From Allopusillimonas ginsengisoli (lineage in GTDB: Bacteria; Pseudomonadota; Gammaproteobacteria; Burkholderiales; Burkholderiaceae_B), in the NCBI RefSeq assembly GCF_004153455.1, contig NZ_SDQE01000004.1, positions 170,213 through 234,212 on the forward strand: 64,000 nt of DNA, written 5' to 3'. Shown piece after piece: positions 46,339 through 53,315 of the stretch (position 1 is the stretch's first letter; every line of letters starts with the position of its first letter). The notes under the pieces were generated by a model. That model was not told where the DNA came from, ran no database searches, and saw nothing but the letters and a program-made list of their open reading frames with translations. The translations under genes and the position numbers were made by a program.

Positions 46339-47792
46339 TGGCTGGTACACCTATGCACAAGGCTGAGCACTCGACAGGCAGAGAAGGCCTGCAGGCCCTG
46401 GAGCAGCGCCTCGCTCAGGATCTGGCGTGGCTGGCGCTGCCTGCGCAGCCCTGGGTGCCCGCTGCGGACATTCATGGCCAACCTTTGCTGGATGTCGCCA
46501 TCATAGGTGGCGGCATGGCCGGCATGGCGGCCGCCACCGCCCTCAAGCACCTGGGTATTTGCGCACCGATTTTCGACGCAGCGCCTGCGGGCTTCGAAGG
46601 CCCCTGGGCCACGACTGCGCGCATGGAAACCCTGCGCTCCCCCAAGCATCTCACGGGCCCGGCGCTGGGCCTGCCGGCGCTGACTTTTCGCGCCTGGTTC
46701 GAAGCTCAGTTCGGCCAGCAGGCCTGGGATGCGCTGGACAAGATTCCACGCCTGCAGTGGATGGACTATCTGCGCTGGTACCGCCGAGTCATGAAGGTGG
46801 ATCTGCGCAACCAGCACGACGTATGCAATATCGTTCCGCATCCCGATTATGTACAGCTAGACATCCAGACACCCGACGGCGCCCGAACGGCCTACGCGCG
46901 CCGGGTCGTCTTGGCTACAGGCCGGGACGGCCTGGGCGGCGCCACCGTTCCCGACTTTATCCAGGGCGTCAGCCGCAAGCACTGGGCGCACTCGTCGGAC
47001 GACACGGACTATGCCTCGCTGCGTGGGCTGCGTGTTGGTGTTGTCGGGGCTGGCGCATCGGCCATGGACAGCGCTGCCACCGCGCTGGAAAACGGCGCTG
47101 CCAGCGTAGACTTGCTTATCCGGCGCCCCGAGATGCCCAGCATCAACAAAAACAAGGGCGCCGGCCATCCCGGCTATGTGCACGGTTTCGCCGGCTTGCC
47201 TGACGAATGGAAATGGCGCATACGGCACTATATCAACGTCCAGCAGGTTCCCCCGCCGCGCGGCAGTGTGCTGCGCGTCTCCCGGCACCCTCAGGCCCGC
47301 TTTCATCTGGGCTCGCCTGTGCTGTCGGTGACCGAAGCCGGAAACACGCTGCAGGTCGCCACGCCTCGCAAAACCTTTGAGCTGGATTTTCTGGTACTGT
47401 CCACGGGCTTCTGTATCGATTGGAACAGCAGGCCGGAATATGCCATGATCGCGCCGCATCTACGGGTATGGTCCGATCGTTTCCAGCCCGAAGAAGGCGG
47501 GGACGATCGCGAATTGCGAGATTCGCCCGACCTCGGCCCGGCCTTCGAGTTTCAGGAAAAATCCCCGGGCGCACTGCCCGGGCTGTCCCGGGTGCATTGT
47601 TTCTGCTACCCCGCCACATTGACGCATGGCCAGGTCTCAGGCGATATTCCCGCCATCAGCGACGGTGCCGGCCGCCTCTCGCGAGGCATCGCCAGCCTGC
47701 TGCTGACTGAAACCGTCGCAACTCAGTTCGCGGATCTGCAGGCTTATGCCGAACCCGAAGTGTTTGGCGATGAATGGACACCCGCCGATTAA
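46338..47792 (+). CDS. flavin-dependent monooxygenase / FAD-NAD(P)-binding protein
   Basis: A 484-residue two-dinucleotide-fold flavoprotein. The FAD motif IIGGGMAGM lies at residues 55-63, an ATG-type motif VVLATGRDG at 190-198, and the NADPH motif VVGAGASAMDSA at 235-246, preceded by KHWAHSSDDTDYASLRG, which resembles the FxGxxxHS region of class B monooxygenases. This suggests an FMO/Baeyer-Villiger-like oxygenase. About 40 residues precede the FAD fold, longer than usual. It overlaps the Bug gene by one base, and a CMD/AhpD pair follows after 93 bases. Substrate unknown. Confidence 0.85.
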   Translation: MAGTPMHKAEHSTGREGLQALEQRLAQDLAWLALPAQPWVPAADIHGQPLLDVAIIGGGMAGMAAATALKHLGICAPIFDAAPAGFEGPWATTARMETLRSPKHLTGPALGLPALTFRAWFEAQFGQQAWDALDKIPRLQWMDYLRWYRRVMKVDLRNQHDVCNIVPHPDYVQLDIQTPDGARTAYARRVVLATGRDGLGGATVPDFIQGVSRKHWAHSSDDTDYASLRGLRVGVVGAGASAMDSAATALENGAASVDLLIRRPEMPSINKNKGAGHPGYVHGFAGLPDEWKWRIRHYINVQQVPPPRGSVLRVSRHPQARFHLGSPVLSVTEAGNTLQVATPRKTFELDFLVLSTGFCIDWNSRPEYAMIAPHLRVWSDRFQPEEGGDDRELRDSPDLGPAFEFQEKSPGALPGLSRVHCFCYPATLTHGQVSGDIPAISDGAGRLSRGIASLLLTETVATQFADLQAYAEPEVFGDEWTPAD

Positions 47793-47885
47793 GGCAGCGC
47801 TACCCCCTTGCCGGACATGGCTGGCACATCCGCGCGCCAGCCGACCCACCTCACGCACAGCGCTGGATCAACATGGAGCCCAAAG

Positions 47886-48425
47886 ATGGAACACCCCGCA
47901 GTATCACCCGCCACCGCCCATACGCCGGCCGATGACGTCATAGACATGGTCGTGGGGCTCACCCCCGACGATGCGCTCTATGCCACGCGCCACGCCCGTC
48001 AGAAAGTCGTCGACGCGACGCAGGCCAGTCATGCGCTGTTCTTTGCACCCGAGGGCCACCAACTGCCGCTGGGTGAGCGCCTGCTGATCGCTTTGCATGC
48101 CTGTCGCCTGTCGCACGCCGCAACGCTCACACAGCACTATCGCGCGGCGCTGCAAGCCAGCAGCGTCGATACCGCCGCCCTGGCAGCCGTTGAAGCCGGC
48201 GACATCGCAACCCTGCCGGACTCGCCCCTGAAAGCCATGCTGGTCTTCACTGAGACCCTGATCACCCGCCCCATTGAGGGTGACAAGGCTGCGCTGCAAG
48301 CCTTGCATACCGCGGGCCTGTCCACCCCCGATATCGTCACCCTGGCCCAACTGGTGGCCTATCTCTCGTACCAGATCAGAGTGGTCGCGGGCCTGTCGGC
48401 CATGAAAGCATCGGAGGCAGCATGA
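47886..48425 (+). CDS. CMD-domain protein (AhpD-like fold without CxxC)
   Basis: A 179-residue, all-helical protein resembling the carboxymuconolactone-decarboxylase fold. A central helix pair reads LGERLLIALHACRLSHAATLTQHY. The redox CxxC of AhpD is absent; only Cys73 lies in that region. The layout matches a described family of unpaired-cysteine CMD proteins encoded next to an alkylhydroperoxidase-type partner, recalled as the Avi_7170/Avi_7169 pair (from memory). It overlaps the next gene by 4 bp. Function unknown; possibly a redox or peroxide partner of the upstream monooxygenase. Confidence 0.75.
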   Translation: MEHPAVSPATAHTPADDVIDMVVGLTPDDALYATRHARQKVVDATQASHALFFAPEGHQLPLGERLLIALHACRLSHAATLTQHYRAALQASSVDTAALAAVEAGDIATLPDSPLKAMLVFTETLITRPIEGDKAALQALHTAGLSTPDIVTLAQLVAYLSYQIRVVAGLSAMKASEAA

Positions 48426-49015
48426 GCACAGTCATCAAAAACAACGGCTTTACCAACGAAACACTGGACTGGAAGGCGTGGCTGGACGTTGTGGATCCTG
48501 ACACCGCCACGCCCGAACAGCAGGAAGTGCTGGGCATGAGCCATCCCAAGGCCAGGGTTCAGGACTACTATCTTTTTCTGGTGCATCAGCCCGCCATCCT
48601 GCGCCAGCGCTCCGAAGCCTTCAACGCCATCATGTATGCGCCGGGGGGTCTGGCCCGCGCGGACCGCGAGCTCAGTTCTCTGGTGGTGTCACGCATCAAC
48701 GGCTGCGTGTATTGCGCCTCGGTGCACGCACAGCGTTTCGAACAGCTGGCCAAGCGCCATGACACCGTGGTGCAGGTGTTCGATGACCCGCACACGGCCG
48801 GCACCAACGCGCGCGAACAGGCGATCGTGAAGTTCTCGATACGCCTGACCGAAGCCCCGCAGGATATCGGCCCGGCAGATATACAGGCGTTGAAGGATGT
48901 TGGCCTGCCGGACAATGAAATTCTCGACTTGCTGCACGCGGGTTCCATTTTTGCCTGGGCAAACCGACTGATGCTGAACCTGGGTGAGCCCGAGCTTGCA
49001 AAACAAGAAGGCTGA
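48422..49015 (+). CDS. alkylhydroperoxidase-domain protein (AhpD-like)
   Basis: A 197-residue CMD/AhpD-like protein with the peroxidase-type motif CVYCASVH (Cys95, Cys98, His102), preceded by ELSSLVVSRING and followed by a helical tail (NEILDLLHAGSIFAWANRLML). The CxxC-xxx-H geometry implies thiol redox activity, for example removing peroxides or peroxy-intermediates from a flavin oxygenase. It overlaps the upstream CMD gene by 4 bp (ATGA) and ends the plus-strand accessory operon, facing the second Bug gene. Confidence 0.85.
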   Translation: MSTVIKNNGFTNETLDWKAWLDVVDPDTATPEQQEVLGMSHPKARVQDYYLFLVHQPAILRQRSEAFNAIMYAPGGLARADRELSSLVVSRINGCVYCASVHAQRFEQLAKRHDTVVQVFDDPHTAGTNAREQAIVKFSIRLTEAPQDIGPADIQALKDVGLPDNEILDLLHAGSIFAWANRLMLNLGEPELAKQEG

Positions 49016-49049
49016 GTCGGGCCGCGTGACGATGCGGCAAACGCAGGCA

Positions 49050-49070
49050 AGCCTGGTGAATATCCAGGCT
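49050..49070. terminator. hairpin between the AhpD-like gene and the convergent Bug gene
   Basis: AGCCTGG and CCAGGCT pair perfectly around a 7-base loop; outer bases can extend the stem imperfectly. There is no T-tract. It lies 35 bases past the AhpD-like stop and 26 from the end of the Bug gene. Confidence 0.4.
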
Positions 49071-49095
49071 CGCGCGCTGCGTGTCTGCGGTTGGC

Positions 49096-50100
49096 TTATT
49101 GGGGAGTGAGCCCTGCCGCCTCGACAACCTGCGCCCATTTGACGCGGTTTTCGTGGACCAGTTGAGTGAATTCCTCTGGTGAACTGACGTGTATGGTGTT
49201 GCCCGTAGCGCTCAGGCGTTTGATGACCTCGGGGTTCTCCACGGCACGGGACGCTGCGGCGTTGATTTTTTCGACCAGCGCCGGATCCATGCCTTTGGGC
49301 CCGAACAAACCGAACCAGATGTAGCTGTCGAAGCCAGGAATGGCCTTTTCGGCGATAGTGGGCACCTCTTTGATGACATCGATACGCTTGGCTGTGGACA
49401 CGCCCAGCAACCGTACCTTGCCGGCCTTGTATTGCCCCAACACTGTTTGCACCTGATTGAAAATGCAGCAGGTTTCCCCCTTGACCACGGACTGCAAGGC
49501 CTCGGGCCCGCCCTTGTAGGGCACATGCACCATCTTGAGCTTGGCCTTGGCGTTGAACTCTTCAAAAGCCAATTGTGTGCCCGTACCAATGCCGGTAGAG
49601 GCAAAATAGTATTTGTTGGGGTTGGCCTGGACCTCGGCAATGAACTCTTCGACCGTGTTGACGTCGATGACGTCGGGGTTGATGGTGAGCACATTCGAGA
49701 CATCGACCAAAGGCGCGATCGGGGTGAAGTCCTTTTCGACGTCGAAAGGCAGCTCTTTGTAAATGGCGGGATTGATGCCGTGGGTTGCAGCCGTGCCCAA
49801 CAAAATGGTGTAGCCATCAGGCTGGGCGCGCGACACCGCGGCGGAAGCAAGGTTGCCGCCCGCCCCCGCGCGATAGTCGATGACCACGGTAGCGCCCAGC
49901 GCCTGCTGCAATGGTTCCTGGATGCTTCGTGCGATGACGTCGACGCCTGAGCCTGCCGAAAACCCCATCAGCATGGTGATGGGACGATCCGGCCATTCGG
50001 CGGCCAGACTGCCGGCACAGGCCGTTAGCAGGGCCAGCCCGGCGGCCAGGGATTGCGTAGCGCGAAACACAGAACGATGAGATAAGGAGGAGAGAGCCAT
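49096..50100 (-). CDS. second Bug/TctC family periplasmic receptor
   Basis: A 334-residue orphan Bug receptor with signal peptide (LAAGLALLTACAGSLAA) and family words EWPDRPITMLMGFSAGSGVDVIARSIQ, VIDYRAGAGGNLAS and PDGYTILLG. It differs clearly from the first Bug protein of the block (for example MLMGFSAGSG against MIVPFPPGSS), so it is not a recent duplicate. Start at 50100 was preferred to a GTG three codons upstream. It faces the monooxygenase operon and has a strong AT-rich promoter (50181-50209). No tctAB genes are near. Confidence 0.92.
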   Translation of the reverse strand: MALSSLSHRSVFRATQSLAAGLALLTACAGSLAAEWPDRPITMLMGFSAGSGVDVIARSIQEPLQQALGATVVIDYRAGAGGNLASAAVSRAQPDGYTILLGTAATHGINPAIYKELPFDVEKDFTPIAPLVDVSNVLTINPDVIDVNTVEEFIAEVQANPNKYYFASTGIGTGTQLAFEEFNAKAKLKMVHVPYKGGPEALQSVVKGETCCIFNQVQTVLGQYKAGKVRLLGVSTAKRIDVIKEVPTIAEKAIPGFDSYIWFGLFGPKGMDPALVEKINAAASRAVENPEVIKRLSATGNTIHVSSPEEFTQLVHENRVKWAQVVEAAGLTPQ

Positions 50101-50171
50101 GCTGAACACCTGATTCGGATCAAGAAGAGGAGGATCTACCTTAGCAGGAACCGCAGAAAATGACGATAAGC

Positions 50172-50225
50172 CGGAACAGCATTATTTATATAAAAAACAT
50201 ATATGTAAATTATTTTTATGTTCCG
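50172..50225. repeat. 7-bp inverted repeat framing the Bug promoter
   Basis: CGGAACA at 50172-50178 and TGTTCCG at 50219-50225 are perfect inverted copies enclosing about 40 bp of very AT-rich DNA that contains the promoter and a 10-bp palindrome ACATATATGT (50197-50206). They could be paired regulator sites or the ends of a small inserted element. Confidence 0.5.
50181..50209 (-). promoter_or_regulatory. promoter of the minus-strand Bug gene
   Basis: On the minus strand TTTACA (5 of 6 to TTGACA) and AATAAT (5 of 6 to TATAAT) are spaced exactly 17 bases. The start of transcription would be near 50174, giving a leader of about 74 bases. The region is the most AT-rich seen in the window. Confidence 0.65.
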
Positions 50226-50246
50226 TATCTATCTATAAGAAAACGA

Positions 50247-50717
50247 TCAGACTGCGCCAGCGTAACCCGCCTGGCGCCAGGCTTCGAATACGGTCACCGC
50301 GACTGCATTGGACAGATTGAGGCTACGCTGCTCGGGCATCATGGGCAGCCGCAACCGCTGCGATGGCCCGAACAAGGCCATCTGCGCTGCGGACAGGCCC
50401 GCGGTTTCCCGACCAAACACAAATATGTCCCCGGGCCGCAAAGGGGTTGCGCCCAGTTGTTGATGCCCCTTGGTGGTCAGTGCAAAGCGGCGCGCTGGAT
50501 CGCCGCCGATCGCCTCCAGGGCGATCTCCAGGCTGTCGTGTACGCGCATGCGCGCCCATTCGTGGTAATCGAGCCCGGCACGCTTGAGCTTCTTGTCGTC
50601 AAGTACAAAACCGAGCGGGCGGACAAGGTGCAAATACGCACCCGTGTTGGCGGCCAGTCGTATGACATTGCCAGTATTGGGCGGGATTTCAGGCTCTACC
50701 AGAATGATGTGAAACAT
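50247..50717 (-). CDS. trmL: tRNA (cytidine(34)-2'-O)-methyltransferase TrmL
   Basis: A 156-residue SPOUT methyltransferase that 2'-O-methylates the wobble base of leucine tRNAs. Motifs: HIILVEPEIPPNTGNVIRLAANTG at the start, FGRETAGL in the middle, and the knotted C-terminal LPMMPEQRSLNLSNAVAVTVFEAW. Length is normal. In related genomes it adjoins gpsA; here the accessory block lies between them. comF precedes it on the same strand. Confidence 0.95.
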   Translation of the reverse strand: MFHIILVEPEIPPNTGNVIRLAANTGAYLHLVRPLGFVLDDKKLKRAGLDYHEWARMRVHDSLEIALEAIGGDPARRFALTTKGHQQLGATPLRPGDIFVFGRETAGLSAAQMALFGPSQRLRLPMMPEQRSLNLSNAVAVTVFEAWRQAGYAGAV

Positions 50718-50735
50718 AGGAATCCATAGGTTAGT

Positions 50736-51437
50736 TCAGCCGTGTGGCGTGCGCGCCAGCACCAGCCCGCACACCGACGCAGCGCCGGCGCCCTTGAGTA
50801 CCGTCGCGATGCTGTGCAGCGTGCTGCCTGTCGTCAGCACATCATCGACCACACCAATGTGCAGGCCATCAACATGCCGGGCACAATCGTACAGCGAATG
50901 CGCATTGCGCATGCGCTCAGCGCGCGGCAGCCCCGCCTGCCGTCTGCCCTCATGTACGCGGCGCAACAGCGCTGGCTGGCAGGGCAGGTTCAGTTGCCGC
51001 GCCAAATGGCGCGCAATTTCAGCTGCCGGATTGAAGCCGCGCTGCAGAATCCCCGCACGGCGCGCAGGCACGGGCGCCAGCATTGTATTGTCCGGCAGCT
51101 TTGCCTGGCGGGCGGCGCGCGCCAACAGACGCGCCAGCATGGGCGCAAGCACAAAGCGGTACCCGGATTTCAGCCGATGCACCAGAAAATCACCTGGTTC
51201 TGTGTAGTCGAAGGCGATGACGACCCGGTCAAACGCGGGGGCTCGCGCACGGCAGTCCGCGCAGCGACCGTCTTGCGCAAGCGCAAGCTGGCACACCGGA
51301 CAGCGCGGCCCGCTGGCACGTAGTGTGCGCATGACGCTCTGATCGCACGCCATGCACAAATCGCCGCCACGTGATGCGCACTCACACAGCGGGCAGGCGG
51401 TGGGCACCAATTCGCGCAGTCGTGACAGATAAGCCAT
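50736..51437 (-). CDS. comF: ComF family phosphoribosyltransferase-like protein
   Basis: A 233-residue ComF-family protein. The N-terminus has zinc-type Cys pairs (CPLC...CMAC, CPVC...CADC), then a phosphoribosyltransferase fold with the PRPP-type motif IGVVDDVLTTGSTLHSIA near the C-terminus. ComF family proteins are needed for natural DNA uptake in several bacteria; dprA, another competence gene, is 9 kb away. It is divergent from the methyltransferase gene at 51530. Confidence 0.9.
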   Translation of the reverse strand: MAYLSRLRELVPTACPLCECASRGGDLCMACDQSVMRTLRASGPRCPVCQLALAQDGRCADCRARAPAFDRVVIAFDYTEPGDFLVHRLKSGYRFVLAPMLARLLARAARQAKLPDNTMLAPVPARRAGILQRGFNPAAEIARHLARQLNLPCQPALLRRVHEGRRQAGLPRAERMRNAHSLYDCARHVDGLHIGVVDDVLTTGSTLHSIATVLKGAGAASVCGLVLARTPHG

Positions 51438-51529
51438 AATGGTATTTTTTCCGATTGGACAAGACAGTTTTACGGGCTCTGGTCATCTCAGCACGATTGC
51501 CCGCCAGCCGCCAGTCCTCGCGTCCTCTT

Positions 51530-52477
51530 ATGTCACAGCCGCCTTCCCTGCGCATTGCCACCGGACATGTCAGCCAGCAGTTCGCTCGCCGCAGCCCGCT
51601 CGATGCCGCCCAGTTTTTCTACGGAGAAATTGCCCAGCGCATGCTCCAGCGCCTGAGTGTCATCCGCATGACACCCGGCACCGTCCTGGACGCTGGCTGT
51701 GGCGCAGGCCATGCGCTGGAGCCTTTGCGCGCGCGCTATCCCGCCATCGACTACACCGGCCAGGACAGCTGCGCCGCCTTGCTCGACGTCGCGCGCGACC
51801 GCTATCTGACCAAACCTGGCCTGTGGCAACGGTTGCGCAACAAGCCAATGCGGCCTGTCCAGTTTTCCCTGGCCGATCTGGCTGAATCGAGCCTGCCACC
51901 CGAAAGCATCGAGCTGGTCTGGTCCAATATGGCGTTGCACTGGCATCCCGAACCACATCATGCCCTGGCCGAATGGCGCCGCATTCTCAAGCCAGGCGCG
52001 TTGGCCATGTTTTCCTGCCTGGGTCCCGGTTCGCTCAAGGAAGTGCGCCAGGCCATTACCGATGCAGGCCTGAACACCGCAACCCCGGCGTTCGTGGATA
52101 TGCATGATTTCGGTGACCTGCTGCTCGTCCACGGATTCGCGGACCCCGTCATGGATCAGGAGCTCATCACGCTGACCTACCGCACGCCCGAGAAGCTGCT
52201 CGAAGACTTGCGCGCGCTGGGCGGCAATCCCAGCCTGGATCGCAAACCCGGTCTGTCGGGCCGCGCATGGCGCCAGCGCTTGCTCGACGCGCTGTCGGCA
52301 CAACGCCATATCGACGGCACGATACATCTGACCATGGAAGTTGCTTATGGGCATGCGTGGCGCACCGCCTCTCGGCGCTTGCCTTCGGGCGAAACGCGCA
52401 TTTCGGTGGGCGCCATAGGGCGAAGCGGCGCATCAGGGCCGCGCGTCGTACCCCGCAACAAGCCTGGCGAGGATTAG
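51530..52477 (+). CDS. BioC-like malonyl-ACP/CoA O-methyltransferase family protein
   Basis: A 315-residue class I methyltransferase. SAM motif LDAGCGAGHALEPL near residue 53 and the BioC-like block LPPESIELVWSNMALHWHPEPHHALAEWRRILKPGA are visible. The N-terminus VSQQFARRSPLDAAQFFYGEIAQRML resembles BioC, which caps malonyl groups for biotin synthesis, but no other bio genes are near and it is longer than BioC (about 250), so another acceptor is possible. The start at 51530 is the first in-frame ATG before the conserved region; no clear ribosome site is seen. Confidence 0.8.
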   Translation: MSQPPSLRIATGHVSQQFARRSPLDAAQFFYGEIAQRMLQRLSVIRMTPGTVLDAGCGAGHALEPLRARYPAIDYTGQDSCAALLDVARDRYLTKPGLWQRLRNKPMRPVQFSLADLAESSLPPESIELVWSNMALHWHPEPHHALAEWRRILKPGALAMFSCLGPGSLKEVRQAITDAGLNTATPAFVDMHDFGDLLLVHGFADPVMDQELITLTYRTPEKLLEDLRALGGNPSLDRKPGLSGRAWRQRLLDALSAQRHIDGTIHLTMEVAYGHAWRTASRRLPSGETRISVGAIGRSGASGPRVVPRNKPGED

Positions 52478-52530
52478 CGCTGCGGCATTGACGATTGACG
52501 CTGGCTGCGAACATGCACCATCAGAAGCAT

Positions 52531-52553
52531 GGCATGCGTGTTGCGCGCATGCC
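52531..52553. terminator. hairpin between convergent bioC-like and ntrX-like genes
   Basis: GGCATGCG and CGCATGCC pair perfectly (8 bp) across a 7-base loop. There is no T-tract. It resembles the hairpin at 3705-3721. Confidence 0.4.
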
Positions 52554-52582
52554 GGTGAAGCAGTGCAAGCCGAAAAGGGCCG

Positions 52583-53305
52583 CTATGAATTACTGGAGGA
52601 CTGCTTGCGGCGCGAGGAATCTATCCCTAGCTGCTTGAGCTTGCGATACAGGTGCGTGCGCTCGAGCCCGGTTTTTTCGGACACCCGCGTCATGCTGTGG
52701 TTTTCGCGGCCCAGATGATATTCGAAGTAGATACGCTCGAATTCATCACGCGCGTCGCGCAGCGGCTGATCGAGCGAGATACTGCCCAACAGCGAATTGT
52801 TGGCGGGCTGCATGGCTTCGGCAGCAACATCCTCCATGGCCGATGTCGTGAGCGGCTGCGCGCGTACCGCCTGCGATTGCCCGGATATCAACGAATCGGC
52901 TTGCTCCATACGCGCAGCAGCCACGGCGGCAGGCGTGACGACTGGCCTGGCCAGGCCCGCCGCGATTGTCTTGAGCAGCTTCTGCAGGGTAATGGGCTTT
53001 TCGAGAAAATCCACCGCACCGATGCGTGTGGCTTCAACCGCGGTATCCACCGTGGCATGCCCGCTCATCATGATGACAGGCATATCGAGCAGGCCTTGCG
53101 AGCTCCATTCCTTGAGCAGGCTTACGCCATCGGTGTCCGGCATCCAGATATCGAGCAGGACGAGATCGGGGCGCGCGCGCAGGCGCGCGGCCCTTGCCTG
53201 CGCGGCATTCTCGGCGAGTTCGACCGTGTGGCCTTCGTCGTAAAGAATCTCGGACAAAAGTTCACGAATACCTATTTCGTCGTCAACAACCAGAATTCTG
53301 GCCAT
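52583..53305 (-). CDS. ntrX: NtrX-like response regulator lacking the AAA+ domain
   Basis: A 240-residue regulator. The receiver domain (1-118) has acidic D9-D10, phospho-acceptor D52 in LVLLDIWMPDTDG and K103 in DFLEKPITL. The C-terminus (about 190-235) is a Fis-type helix-turn-helix closely like NtrX: DEFERIYFEYHLGREN and TGLERTHLYRKLKQLGI. Between them only a 70-residue Ala/Gln/Ser-rich linker remains; the roughly 240-residue sigma-54-activating AAA+ ATPase (GAFTGA loop, Walker motifs) of normal NtrX is absent. It must therefore act without driving sigma-54 open-complex formation. It follows ntrY by 10 bases. Confidence 0.88.
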   Translation of the reverse strand: MARILVVDDEIGIRELLSEILYDEGHTVELAENAAQARAARLRARPDLVLLDIWMPDTDGVSLLKEWSSQGLLDMPVIMMSGHATVDTAVEATRIGAVDFLEKPITLQKLLKTIAAGLARPVVTPAAVAAARMEQADSLISGQSQAVRAQPLTTSAMEDVAAEAMQPANNSLLGSISLDQPLRDARDEFERIYFEYHLGRENHSMTRVSEKTGLERTHLYRKLKQLGIDSSRRKQSSSNS

Positions 53306-53315
53306 ATGGCATCAC

